From: Blattamonas nauphoetae
Taxonomy: Eukaryota > Preaxostyla > Oxymonadida
Direction of reading: 5' to 3'
Assembly (NCBI GenBank): GCA_033064195.1
Contig: JARBJD010000371.1
Span: 1-64,000, forward strand
DNA: 64,000 nucleotides
Shown here: one piece after another, positions 47,901 through 59,868 of the stretch
How positions within the stretch are numbered: the stretch's first letter is position 1
Layout: every line of letters begins with the position of its first letter
Notes under the pieces: model-generated
Seen by the model: only the letters and a program-made list of their open reading frames with translations
What the model was told of the DNA's origin: nothing
The model's database searches: none
Made by a program: the position numbers and the translations under genes

Positions 47901-50900
47901 AACCAGATCGATTGAACGAATGGAAGGTGAACGGGACAAGCTCACGAGTGTGAAGATGAATTTGAACGAACCAATCAAAAGGAAAGAAAACAGAACTACA
48001 CCTCTGACATTCCAGGGGCAATCCGAAACAAAGATACAAGCCGACACGGATGACTGGCTTTCAAAACTCGAAAGGGCCGCAGCGGAGGACACACTCCCCA
48101 TCACCCAAGCCCGGAAAGACAAACACCCCCAACAAAAAGGAGTTGAAAAGAATCTGGACAGTTCTTTCCAGGAACAGCTGGAGGAGTTGGTGAACCGAAG
48201 GAAGGAGGTGGAGAACATGTGGATGAGTCGGAAACTCAGTGTGAAGCAGGTAGAAGATAGAAAGGGTCTGATGACAGTCAATCGAACAGAGATTGCAGGG
48301 AATGTGAAGAGCGGTGAGGAAGCGAATCAAAGAGAGGATGAGAAGCTTCTAAGCTGGGTGAAGATGCTCATAGAGACAATGAAGATCTGGAACAGCATCA
48401 ACTTCAAGAAGCTGATGGGAAACCTTGAGTTGAAGGAGGGCCAAACTTTTTGGAGGACAAAGAGATGGGGAGAAGACAAAGTGATGAAAGTTGAATCGCT
48501 TGCAACCGCGACGATCCGAAAGCTCCTGCCAATCCTTGGCATCGCTCCAAACACATCCCTCCCTAATTACATCCTCCATCTCCCATTGAACGAACTCTCT
48601 CGCGAACACATTGAACTCATCAACACCCACACAACGACTAGCACAGAATACACATTCGTGATTGCGAAAGCATGGAACCGAATCAAAGCGCCAGAAAAGA
48701 AGATTGGACAGCCTGTCACGCTGAGAGAGAAAGAGTTCGCTCACTCCAAGGCACTTCAGTCACTCGATCCGTCCGAAGGACACAGCCTCCCCAACACAGT
48801 CCAAATCCCAATCCCGACATTCAAGCAACCACAAGAAGCCTCACATCTCCGCCCAGCAGACCTCCCACCATTCAACCCAACGAATGGCTACACAAGTTGG
48901 AGTGAAGACCTAACGACACAGCATCTTCACGGAGGTAGGACACTCCTTGCCCACCTCCTCTCCAAAGCAAACGATCGCCTCGCAGACACAAACTGGTCGC
49001 GAGAGGAGATAGATGAGCTGATGTGGAAGCTGTCGTCGATCCCGTCAGAGCTGAAAGCCAGAACGCACAAACCAAAGAGGAAGACCGTAGAGAGGACAGT
49101 GAGGCTGAGCCAAGAAGAGACATTGAACCGAGCAGTGAAGAAGTGGGAGAACTTGGTGGCAAGAGGGAAGACGAGCTCCATCACGAAAGAGATCGAGGAC
49201 ATGAATGCCGGTCGCACACAGTCACTCTCCTTCGACGAAGTGAAGCAAAGAATCACAGCCCTCCACAACGATGAGGACAGGAAGGCCCTCTATCTCAGTG
49301 TCAACAGGAGGACAAGGGAACAAGTGCGCAGTGGAGAGAAACTGGAGATCAGGAACGCGACCAATGGTCTCAACTCGAACTCCACACCCTCGCTCGACGG
49401 CCTCACAGCTGAGTTCGTCAAGAGATGCTGCCGAAACGACAAGATCGTGGAGGACCAATTGGGCAATCTCATCTCTCTCTGCCTCGAAAGGAACTATCTC
49501 CCTCAAGCGTGGTGCGTGTGCAGGATGGTCGGGATCCCGAAAACAGATGGGAAGATCAGACCGATCGCTGTCCAACACACCTTGCGGAAACTTATGGCTC
49601 GCCTACTCCTCGAACGGAACAAGGGTTGGTTGCAGAGGCACACCTCCCCAAGACAAGTCGGGGTGGGTGTGAGGAACGGCAGGAGCGTGGTTGTTGATGC
49701 GGTGGAGCATGCCATCGACGAGGCAATCCAACAGAGAACCACACAGTTCATCGTCATGCTTGACATGTCCAATGCCTTTCAGAATGTCCGAAGACAACAA
49801 CTCCTCAACAAGCTGGCAGACATCGAGGACTACGACGCTGAACTCTTGCACTTCATCAGAAATTCCTTCGAGCAAGAGACCCTCATCCTCAGTCGAGGCG
49901 AGGAGACAGCAGCGATCCCAAACAGCCGCGGTGTCCAGCAGGGATGTCCACTATCTCCATCCCTCTTTGCCTTCTACATCACTGAACCAATGAGGCAAGC
50001 TGAAGCTGGCGGAGCAACGGCATGGGGTTACCTCGACGACCTTGTCCTCATGGCGAACTCGGAAGCCCAACTCAACCGCAGCCTGACCAAGCTCTCAACA
50101 TCCCTCACTGCACACGGCCTCACCCTCAATCCAACGAAGACGGTCATCATGTCAGTCGTCGATGGCGTCCCCTCAACCAAACCGATCAACGTGCTCGGTC
50201 ACTCGGTCACTCCTCGAACATCGGCCAAGCTTCTTGGTACGATCGTGACCAACGACCAGCAAACCAGAGACAACTTCTTCATGGAGCGAGTGGAGAGAAT
50301 CAAGTCGACGCTTCCCAAGGTCTCCCTCCTCAGTCACCAAGCACACTTGCATCTCCTCCGTCAATCCATCTCCTCCAAACCCCTTCACATCCTCGCCACC
50401 ACCTTCATCTCAGAGGAAGCCCTCATCTCCGCAGACACCACCATCACCTCCCACCTCTCAAATCTCTTCAACATCCCTGATTCCCAACAGTTCCTCATCC
50501 ACCTCCCAATCAAAGAAGGAGGACTCGGCATCCCCTCATTCGTTCAGACAGCCCTTCCATCACTCATCTGTTCACACGCATCGCTCCACCCAGAGATGTG
50601 GGAAGCCGATCACATCCAGAGAGCGAAGGTCGACCTCGAGTCAAGGGACACACAGCCATCCTTCTCGACTTCGAAACCAGTAATGAGGATGATCACACAC
50701 TTGACGAAGGAAGAGTACGATGCAGCGAGACAGGGTCAGAAGCAGTTGAGAGAGCTCATGACGAAGGAGGAAACAGCAGCGAAGCTGTCATTGCTGTCCG
50801 TCCACCAACAGAACAAGCACAATGTGATCAAGTCAGCTGAGAATCAGAAGTGGCGGTCCACACTTCCAGTAGACAGGTACCACAAGATAAACAACAACGT

Positions 50901-52369
50901 CTTCAGGTGCGCGCTGGACAATCTCTTTCTGAAACCTCCCCTCTCCTTCTCGGAGGCCACCCGTTTCAACATGGACTCCAACCCACACACACACGCACCC
51001 ACCCAACTCCGTTGTCCTGCATGCCAGTGTGAAATGCTGGAAGACCACGCCGGCTGCTGCAAGCGAACCAGCAGTGAGAGACTCGCAAGGCATCACGCCA
51101 TCAAGTTCCTGCTTGCGCAGACACTCAAGGAGATCCCGTCAATCACTGTGAGAACCGAGACCAAGATGGGAAGAGACGATGAAGATGCAAATGAAGAAGC
51201 AAACACAATAGCCGATCTTCAACTCAGAGTCACCACTGGCTACACCAAACACCGCTTCGTCCGAGACATCCTCGGAATCAAAGACGATGGCCAAAGGATC
51301 CTTGAGTTCGGACTTGATCTCGTGATACCACAAGACTTCACAAGCAGATCACACACGCAGAGAGGGATGATGGACCCGAAAGGCAGAGTCAAGGAAGCAG
51401 AGAGGAAGAAGGAAAGGAAGTACAGCAGAGCGGGCCAAAGCCACACAGTCATCGGCATTGGCTTGAGCGACCACGGCCACTCAGGCCCCAACGCCTCACT
51501 CTTCTTCGACTTCATCAAACAGCTTGCTATCGAAAGGAAGATACCCAACCCACTCCCCATCTTCTTCACCCAAGTATCAGTCATCATGGAACTCGTTCGC
51601 TCCCACATGGAACAGACATACATCAAGACGCTCAGCCATCTTGCTAGGAGGAAGGAAGAAGAAAGAAAGCGCACTGTTGGGATCGAAATGGACATGGAAT
51701 CATTCAACCTCATCACTTCAGTCACCGGAGACTCACTCCACAACACTTCAATCACACTCATCAACAACACTACACACAACAACCCCACACTTCACAAGGC
51801 AAACACCACACATCACCTTCAAATCACACCACCTCAACCCATCACCTCACCATCCCCCACTTCACCTCACACACCGGAGCACCAAACACCCCCACCTCCT
51901 CCCCTGCCACTCCACTCCCCTCACCCATCACAGCAACGCCCAACCCAAGACTAACACAAACCAAACTTCGTCTAGGAAAGGGTATGTTGCTGCAGATGGA
52001 CGGCGGAGATTCGAAACGCAGAATATAGAAGAAGACGAAGGCAAACAGGACGAAGACGATGCCTATTGCAAGGAAGAGAAGGGCCAGAAGGAAGGAAAGA
52101 AGGAAGGACATGATCAAGAGAAGCCCAAAGAAGGAACAACGGAAGACAGAGACAAGGAGGAAGCAGAAGAAGTGGCACAGCGCGAGAGAAACAACCGAGT
52201 GCCTGGCCTCGGCACCGGACCGCCAGCAGGAGTCCCTCTCTACCCCAAACTCATTTCTTTTCCCTTCTCCCATCTCCCCAGGCTTTATGAGCAGAGCGGA
52301 TCGAGCGAGAAGCACAAAAGCACAATCATCAAGCGCCCACCAGACAATAGAAAGCATAAGGATGAATGA
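44971..52369 (+). CDS. R5 polyprotein: reverse transcriptase with C-terminal restriction-like endonuclease
   Basis: The ATG at 44971 (GAGAAAATGGAG) is shared by all copies. Residues 1-760 are Pro/Ser/Thr/Gln-rich with basic and acidic patches and no recognised fold; about 763-972 is the minisatellite, followed by a charged helical stretch. Reverse transcriptase spans about 1500-1760: motif A LDMSNAF with D1598, motif B GVQQGCPLSP from G1654, motif C YLDD with D1689 and D1690, then GLTLNPTKT. A knuckle C2015-x2-C2018-x7-H2026-x3-C2030 precedes RHHAIKFLL, E2063, IAD with D2082 and LEFGLDLVIP with D2116. This order matches R2/NeSL/Genie-type elements with a PD-(D/E)XK endonuclease, which nick the target and prime reverse transcription there. 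No APE-type endonuclease is seen. A C-run one base short near 51855 shifts the last part; the family C-terminus continues in the neighbouring frame to 52369. Confidence 0.9.
47257..47886 (+). repeat. R5 coding minisatellite, 21 x 30 bp
   Basis: Exactly 21 ten-residue units. The first seven are shared unit by unit with R4. The rest is a different arrangement of the DTTG, SAAIG, TENGSVAIG and DGIG types, showing rearrangement after the copies separated. Confidence 0.95.
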
Positions 52370-53440
52370 AAACCAATTTCACAGTCTTTATTGTTCATCT
52401 TAGTTTGAATTCTCATCTCATTTGATCCAGCCCACTTCGAAATGTACCCCATTGAGGCATCGAAAGGTTCGTTTTTGCCTTTTGAACCTTTTGCACTCTC
52501 CGTGAAGAGCTCTAACTAACGTTTTGAGAAAATGGAGTCTCACATCAAGATCTGACCGAAAAATGAAGATCAATGTGATCGTCAAAAGCTGATGGAACCC
52601 GGTTGAAGGAGGAAACCGTGCACAACCGAGAGAAGACTCTGATGAAAGTTGAATCGCTCAACCAACGATCCCAAGCCTCCATCTGGCAAACTCGCTCCAA
52701 ACACCCCTCATCTCACCCATCCTCGACTGCATTCAACATTCCGACAAATTGAACTCATCAAACCCACACAACGATTGACAGTTCACATTCGTGATTGCTC
52801 CAGCATCTTCAAAATCAAAAAGCCAACATGTTCAACTCACTCGAAGACAAATCGTCACAAGCACTTCAGTCACATTTCCGAACAGGGAATTCCAACCCGT
52901 CAATGAAGATCACAAGTTGAGAGAGAGACCCAACGAAGGCACACAACGGAGGAACACACAGCATCAGGAGGTCAAATCCCCCCTCCGACCGATCGCCGCA
53001 GACAAAAACTGGTCGCCGACAATAGATGACTGATGTGGAATGGTCGAAGTCAGAGCTGAAAGCCAGAACGCAACCAAAGAGGAAGACCTAGAGAGCAGTG
53101 AGGCAAGCAAGAAGAGACATTGAAGGAAGTGGAGATTGGTGGAAGAGGATCGAGCATCACGAAGTGGAGAGCTGTCGCACACAGTCGACTCTGGACGAAG
53201 TGAAGCAAAGAATCACAGCCCTCCACAACGATGAGGACAGGAAGGCCCTCTATCTCAGTGTCAAAGGAGGACAACAGAACAACTCAGTGAAGAAACTGAA
53301 CGCGCCACCAACTCGAACTCCACACCCTCAATCTCAACTCGAACTCCCAGATCTTCGGAAACCCTGAGTTCGTGCTGCCGACCGACAAGATCGTGGAGGA
53401 CTTCTCTGCTCGAAAGGAACTATCTCCCTCAAGCGTGGTG
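51855..53440. other. Low-fidelity zone spanning the R5/R6 boundary
   Basis: Compared with the same part of other units, this stretch has many small deletions, insertions and substitutions, mildest at 51855-52400 and severe at 52540-53420. Outside it, on both sides, the sequence returns to near identity. It crosses the element boundary, so it does not follow the age of one copy. A poor consensus over a collapsed or misjoined repeat is as likely as real decay. Confidence 0.7.
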
Positions 53441-55135
53441 CGTGTGCAGGATGGTCGGGATCCCGAAAACAGATGGGAAGATCAGACCGATCGCTGTCCA
53501 ACACACCTTGCGGAAACTTATGGCTCGCCTACTCCTCGAACGGAACAAGGGTTGGTTGCAGAGGCACACCTCCCAAGACAAGTCGGGGTGGGTGTGAGGA
53601 ACGGCAGGAGCGTGGTTGTTGATGCGGTGGAGCATGCCATCGACGAGGCAATCCAACAGAGAACCACACAGTTCATCGTCATGCTTGACATGTCCAATGC
53701 CTTTCAGAATGTCCGAAGACAACAACTCTCAACAAGCTGGCAGACATCGAGGACTACGACGCTGAACTCTTGCACTTCATCAGAAATTCCTTCGAGCAAG
53801 AGACCCTCATCCTCAGTCGAGGCGAGGAGACAGCAGCGATCCCAAACAGCCGCAGTGTCCGGCAGGGATGTCCACTATCTCCATCCCTCTTTGCCTTCTA
53901 CATCACTGAACCAATGAGGCAAGCTGAAGCTGGCGGAGCAACGGCATGGGGTTACCTCGACGACCTTGTCCTCATGGCGAACTCGGAAGCCCAACTCAAC
54001 CGCAGCCTGACCAAGCTCTCAACATCCCTCACTGCACACGGCCTCACCCTCAATCCAACGAAGACGGTCATCATGTCAGTCGTCGATGGCGTCCCCTCAA
54101 CCAAACCGATCAACGTGCTCGGTCACTCGGTCACTCCTCGAACATCGGCCAAGCTTCTTGGTACGATCGTGACCAACGACCAGCAAACCAGAGACAACTT
54201 CTTCATGGAGCGAGTGGAGAGAATCAAGTCGACGCTTCCCAAGGTCTCCCTCCTCAGTCACCAAGCACACTTGCATCTCCTCCGTCAATCCATCTCCTCG
54301 AAACCCCTTCACATCCTCGCCACCACCTTCATCTCAGAGGAAGCCCTCATCTCCGCAGACACCACCATCACCTCCCACCTCTCAAATCTCTTCAACATCC
54401 CTGATTCCCAACAGTTCCTCATCCACCTCCCAATCAAAGAAGGAGGACTCGGCATCCCCTCATTCGTTCAGACAGCCCTTCCATCACTCATCTGTTCACA
54501 CGCATCGCTCCACCCAGAGATGTGGGAAGCCGATCACATCCAGAGAGCGAAGGTCGACCTCGAGTCAAGGGACACACAGCCATCCTTCTCGACTTCGAAA
54601 CCAGTAATGAGGATGATCACACACTTGACGAAGGAAGAGTACGATGCAGCGAGACAGGGTCAGAAGCAGTTGAGAGAGCTCATGACGAAGGAGGAAACAG
54701 CAGCGAAGCTGTCATTGCTGTCCGTCCACCAACAGAACAAGCACAATGTGATCAAGTCAGCTGAGAATCAGAAGTGGCGGTCCACACTTCCAGTAGACAG
54801 GTACCACAAGATAAACAACAACGTCTTCAGGTGCGCGCTGGACAATCTCTTTCTGAAACCTCCCCTCTCCTTCTCGGAGGCCACCCGTTTCAACATGGAC
54901 TCCAACCCACACACACACGCACCCACCCAACTCCGTTGTCCTGCATGCCAGTGTGAAATGCTGGAAGACCACGCCGGCTGCTGCAAGCGAACCAGCAGTG
55001 AGAGACTCGCAAGGCATCACGCCATCAAGTTCCTGCTTGCGCAGACACTCAAGGAGATCCCGTCAATCACTGTGAGAACCGAGACCAAGATGGGAAGAGA
55101 CGATGAAGATGCAAATGAAGAAGCAAACACAATAG

Positions 55136-55143
55136 CCGATCTT
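55136..55143 (+). repeat. 8-bp target duplication, left copy (CCGATCTT)
   Basis: CCGATCTT occurs once in uninterrupted units and here on both sides of the 3.4-kb insertion (second copy at 58543-58550). Confidence 0.9.
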
Positions 55144-55155
55144 TTACCCTGAGCA
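55144..55155 (+). repeat. Left 12-bp TIR of the 3.4-kb element
   Basis: TTACCCTGAGCA, directly after the left target duplication. Confidence 0.9.
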
Positions 55156-55738
55156 AACGTGCAAACACACCCTGAACAGTGTGTGCTGGAGCAAAAAGTT
55201 CGTCAGCACAACTTGCACACTTGGTAAACCAAACGATCGGTGGGATGGATCACCAGAATAACACTTCTCGTGGTAAACAGCCTCCTTCTTGGAGTGTATT
55301 TCCTTTTGAATCAGACTATAATGAGGAATTCAGAGTCCAGTCTGATCAATAGTCAAGGCTTTACACAAAATATTGAAAGATGAGTTCGTTTTTCCAATAT
55401 TCCTTCGTTTCGGCGAGAAAGGTGATGATTAGCCAACAATTCGACATTATTTTAATGTAATTTCGTCCAAATTGATCAAATAATATTTGTTTCAATCGAT
55501 TTTCCACCATTATTCATGGATTCGATCATCCTCCAGATTCTGTGCTGATATTCAGAAATGATGGGCCCAAAGTGCACAAGATCGAACAACATGCACAAAC
55601 CACCACAAACACCACATCCAACACAATGACTTCTGAAGCGATCAATCGAAAGATCGTGTGTTTTCTCGACTCTCTTTCATCTTTCTTCATGTTGTTATGC
55701 TCTATATCTCATATCACCCTCTCAGATTGGGGCCAAAA
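55156..55738. other. 3.4-kb element, AT-rich left part without gene
   Basis: AT-rich sequence with short frames only; a Ser/Leu-rich hydrophobic stretch at about 55630-55730 may be an exon joined to the tandem repeats that follow. No domain recognised. Confidence 0.3.
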
Positions 55739-56360
55739 CAGAGAACATTATTGTGCAGGATTGGTATGTCCCGCTTTCGTTCACCTCTCTTTTTGACTTT
55801 ACACTTCTTTCGAACATAATTACAGATGGATTGAAGATGGAATGAGATGGATCCAACTGCCCGTCTCGTTCGGTCAATAAAATGCTGAAATGCTCGCACT
55901 GTATGTCGCCCTCTCTTTTACCTCTCTCTTTATTGTTTTTTCTAAGTTGGGACTTAATTGTTGATAGATTGACAATGAAAAGTGAATGATCAAACTGGCC
56001 GTCTCCTTCGGGCAAGGAAATGCAGAAGAGCACACACTGTAAGCTTCCCTCTCTGTTGACCTCTCCATTTATTGTTTCTTCTCTTTTTAAGACCTAATCA
56101 CCAATCGATACGGTGTGAAAGGACTCTGATCAAACCTTTTGTCCTGATCGGACAGTGAATTGCATTATTACGCACACCGTGTGTTCTTCTCTTTATTTGC
56201 CTCAATTTTTATTGTTTTTCTTCTTTTAAGACTTACTGAGCAATAGGTACCTTTTGAAATGACTCTGATCAAACGGGCTGTCATAATCAGACGATGCGAT
56301 GCCGAAGAGCACCAACTGTATGTTCATCCCTTTGTTTCCTCTCATTTATCTTCTTGACTT
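55739..56360 (+). repeat. About five degenerate tandem repeats of roughly 125-140 bp
   Basis: Each unit has an exon-like part (GATCAAACTGGCCGTCTC, then GAAATGC-AGAGCACACACT), a GTATGT-like step, and a pyrimidine-rich tract (CTCTCTTTATTGTTTTTC) ending in AAG or CAG. The units begin near 55739, 55840, 55966, 56107 and 56237. Identity between units is moderate. Confidence 0.6.
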
Positions 56361-56984
56361 ATCATTCTCTCTCTCCTTGTCATTCCCTCATCTCTTTCTC
56401 TCGTCTTCGTTTTTCTCGTGATGTTGGTTCTTTTGCACAGTCTCTACTGTCCCAGAAGCAAAACTGTCTATTTGGGAATGGAAACGTGATGATGAACATC
56501 AGCTCGGCGCTTCGTCTCTCGACAATGAGTACCGACAACACATAATCTCTTCTCTCCGTTTTACTGTTGATTTACAAGTCGAACTTCCAACTTCTGCACC
56601 ATCCCAACGAGATTCGGCATTTCTGACAAACCACAAGACTCAGATCCATTCGACGTCGCCGGCCAACCTCCAATGTGATTTGATGTGCCGTTCGATCCAG
56701 GCGTATCGCATCCTGTCTTCACCATTATCACTCCCCAAGTATTCTTATTGACTTTTGAGAAGGAAGAATATCCGAGTCTCAGACCTTCCACGCTTCAGTG
56801 TCTCCCAACTCTTTCGCTGAAATCACATGTCATTCCTGACTCCTCCATCCGCAAGATATGAATGTTGGAAACATCGACGAACACATCCTCCATTGTAATC
56901 ATCCATTTCTCATGATAGATCCAACTATCTCGACTTTACAGGAAGTTCGGAGACTCACCAACCAAGACCAAGTCACTGCTCTGA

Positions 56985-57833
56985 TTGTCACTCAATACGA
57001 ACGAACCGTGGATGCAAGAAGTGATCATTCATGCTCATGAAGCTTCAATCCATGAATGTCATTTTCAAAGTCTAAATAGAGGAGCAGGCACTCCCAACCG
57101 AACGGGGCTCAACTTCAGCACAAAACATGACCACATCGAAGCAACTGGCATCACATCGATGGACTGGGATATCAGAATGACAATGCTGCTCGTAAATACG
57201 ACATCAGGATCCATAAACTTTGATCACATCGAAATGGGGAAACGGAGTCCAGAAAAGCACTAAGAAGCTCCCATCGTAGCCTTCGACAACAACGACAGCA
57301 TATACGAGAATTATGCTGAGTATCCGACAGATATCAGGTTCAATCAGGACAGCATCCGATCCTCAACGCGATCCCGCAAAATTCAGAAGCCGACGTCAAC
57401 ATCGATGCGCTTCCATCACCAGCCTCCTCATCACCAGCTCCCAATCCAGCTCATTGGCGAACGTGTCTGCCTCAGGCTTCCTGGACGAGGAGGGCAACGT
57501 TGTAATCCAGCCCTTCCACCAGGCTTCGATCCAACTCTGATTCAAGAACCAGAACGAGCTGATCATAGCTGCAGTGGTTACGAGGATGACCGAGAATACC
57601 ATTCAACTGACGCAGGGCAGAATCCATCGCAGACACGATGGTCGGAATTAGGATGTGACGTTCTTGCTGTTGAGACTTGTCGACATACTGTCTGCTCCTC
57701 GCTCGTCAAGCTTCCAGACCGTCTCTCCACAGATGTAACATTCGCGTGCTCACACTCGACACGGAGGGCATTAATCTGCTGTTCACGGTCATCGCTGTTT
57801 TCAACCACGCCGAGGTTACCCCAGTCGCACTGA
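56985..57833 (+). pseudogene. Coding fragment with weak WD40-like features
   Basis: One frame is open from 56985 to 57833 except for a TAA at 57261-57263. It contains HAHEASIHECHF, then GITSMDWDIRMTMLLVNTTS and GSINF, which resembles the H-x-x-x-I-x-x-x-x-W and GSIxxWDI rhythm of WD repeats, then Asp/Asn-rich and Arg/Ser/Pro-rich sequence. Neighbouring frames (56858-57040, 57313-57540) also look partly coding, so frame changes or introns are likely. The WD assignment is tentative. Confidence 0.35.
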
Positions 57834-58530
57834 GCAACATCAAAAGCTGATCACGCCGGTCTTCACGCGGCACCTCTCTCACTTCGCAGCACCAGCCTCG
57901 CACACCGACCTTGTCATTCATCACCGCTCCTTCCGTCCTCGCTGCTGACTCGAAGCGCTCTTCTGTGTAATTCCGTTCTCCCTTTCCATCTGCCTCGCTG
58001 AGCAATCCCGAGTCCAGCCCCTTTCTTTTGTGTCATGCGACGAATCCACACACGACGGACAGATCTCTCCAAATCGACTCCATCTCGTCGATGAGGAAGT
58101 GCCCCCTCCGACGCCCTGTCTGTTCTCATCACGACCCCAAGGCCAAGTCTCGCAGGCAGGGCGAGCGCGGCTTTCGTCTACCAACGCCGTCTCACCACGT
58201 GACGCCTTCGCCAGTTCGAACTCTTCATGAAAAACATGAAAATAGTGTTGAATGGATGATGTACTTTCTATATGTGTTTCAATTCTGTCTTATTTTATCG
58301 TCGTTTCTTCGATAATCGCAATAATACACCTGTCTTTCACTTCCTGACATAACGGCAGTAAACAATGGGTTGATCATCTCTGACAGTGATCCTTTTGTCA
58401 GAGAATGTTCTAGGCAATAAATTGATCTTATTACAACATTTTAATGCATTTAAATGCGAAATGGAATATAGTTATGCTGTGTTCATGTGATGCACAGTGT
58501 GTGTGCTCAAATTTTCGAAATGTGCGCAAA
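57834..58530. other. 3.4-kb element, right part without recognised gene
   Basis: GC-richer to about 58230 with overlapping short frames on both strands, then AT-rich to the right TIR. No domain recognised. Confidence 0.3.
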
Positions 58531-58542
58531 TGCTCAGGGTAA
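58531..58542 (-). repeat. Right 12-bp TIR of the 3.4-kb element
   Basis: TGCTCAGGGTAA, the reverse complement of the left end, followed at once by the second CCGATCTT. Confidence 0.9.
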
Positions 58543-58550
58543 CCGATCTT
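58543..58550 (+). repeat. 8-bp target duplication, right copy
   Basis: CCGATCTT; the R6 frame continues from here. Confidence 0.9.
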
Positions 58551-59705
58551 CAACTCAGAGTCACCACTGGCTACACCAAACACCGCTTCGTCCGAGACAT
58601 CCTCGGAATCAAAGACGATGGCCAAAGGATCCTTGAGTTCGGACTTGATCTCGTGATACCACAAGACTTCACAAGCAGATCACACACGCAGAGAGGGATG
58701 ATGGACCCGAAAGGCAGAGTCAAGGAAGCAGAGAGGAAGAAGGAAAGGAAGTACAGCAGAGCGGGCCAAAGCCACACAGTCATCGGCATTGGCTTGAGCG
58801 ACCACGGCCACTCAGGCCCCAACGCCTCACTCTTCTTCGACTTCATCAAACAGCTTGCTATCGAAAGGAAGATACCCAACCCACTCCCCATCTTCTTCAC
58901 CCAAGTATCAGTCATCATGGAACTCGTTCGCTCCCACATGGAACAGACATACATCAAGACGCTCAGCCATCTTGCTAGGAGGAAGGAAGAAGAAAGAAAG
59001 CGCACTGTTGGGATCGAAATGGACATGGAATCATTCAACCTCATCACTTCAGTCACCGGAGACTCACTCCACAACACTTCAATCACACTCATCAACAACA
59101 CTACACACAACAACCCCACACTTCACAAGGCAAACACCACACATCACCTTCAAATCACACCACCTCAACCCATCACCTCACCATCCCCCCACTTCACCTC
59201 ACACACCGGAGCACCAAACACCCCCACCTCCCCTCCCCACCACTCCACTCCCCTCACCCATCACAGCAACGCCCAACCCAAGACTAACACAAACCAAACT
59301 TCGTCTAGGAAAGGGTATGTTGCTGCAGATGGACGGCGGAGATTCGAAACGCAGAATATAGAAGAAGACGAAGGCAAACAGGACGAAGACGATGCCTATT
59401 GCAAGGAAGAGAAGGGCCAGAAGGAAGGAAAGAAGGAAGGACATGATCAAGAGAAGCCCAAAGAAGGAACAACGGAAGACAGAGACAAGGAGGAAGCAGA
59501 AGAAGTGGCACAGCGCGAGAGAAACAACCGAGTGCCTGGCCTCGGCACCGGACCGCCAGCAGGAGTCCCTCTCTACCCCCCAAACTCATTCTTTTCCCTT
59601 CTCCCATCTCCCCCCAGGCTTTGCGAGCAGAGCGGATCGAGCGAGAAGCACAAAAGCACAATCATCAAGCGCCCACCAGACAATAGAAAGCATAAGTCAG
59701 AATAA

Positions 59706-59868
59706 AACCAATTTCACACTCTTTATTGTTCATCTTAGTTTCCATTCTCATCTCATTTGATCCAGCCCACTTCGAAATGTACCCCATTCCCGGCATCGAG
59801 GTTCGTTTTTTCGCCTTTTTGCACCCCTTTTTGCACTCTCCGTGCTCTAACTAACGTTTTCCGAGAAA
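59706..59868 (+). promoter_or_regulatory. R6/R7 junction, 163 bp
   Basis: Same layout as the other junctions, with the C variant seen before R5. Confidence 0.6.

Larger units (their letters stand above)
44971..52531 (+). mobile_element. R5: best-preserved full-length retrotransposon unit
   Basis: The unit is 7,561 bp with 21 minisatellite repeats and no insertion. It is open without a break for 2,327 codons. Only its last 700 bp, from about 51855, differ from the other copies, where a zone of small indels begins. Confidence 0.93.
55144..58542. mobile_element. 3.4-kb DNA transposon, 12-bp TIRs, 8-bp target duplication
   Basis: Both ends are TTACCCTGAGCA, perfect over 12 bp and then loosely similar. 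The 8-bp duplication fits hAT-, P- or Merlin-like elements, but the TIR tip is not the usual one for any of these as I know them. I see no transposase. The interior has a degenerate tandem repeat and coding-like fragments, so it is probably non-autonomous. Confidence 0.85.
53440..59705 (+). pseudogene. R6 polyprotein remnant (RT and endonuclease-like region)
   Basis: From about 53420 the RT region matches the family closely: RT palm with LDMSNAF near 53690, one single-base deletion near 53727, then an open frame 53770-55143 with motif B (here V-R-Q-G-C-P in place of V-Q-Q-G-C-P), YLDD, thumb and CPACQC knuckle. The 3.4-kb transposon interrupts at IADL, just at the endonuclease core. The frame resumes at 58543 and is open to the shared TAA at 59705. 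Upstream of 53420 only scraps of the N-terminal half remain. Confidence 0.85.
52532..59868 (+). mobile_element. R6: internally deleted unit split by a 3.4-kb DNA transposon
   Basis: After the ATG (52532) about 100 bp of garbled leader sequence is followed near 52640 by sequence equivalent to about 12355 in R2. More than 3 kb is thus missing, including the minisatellite. The remainder is complete but interrupted at 55144. Subtracting the 3,407 bp of insertion plus duplication leaves 3,930 bp. Confidence 0.88.
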
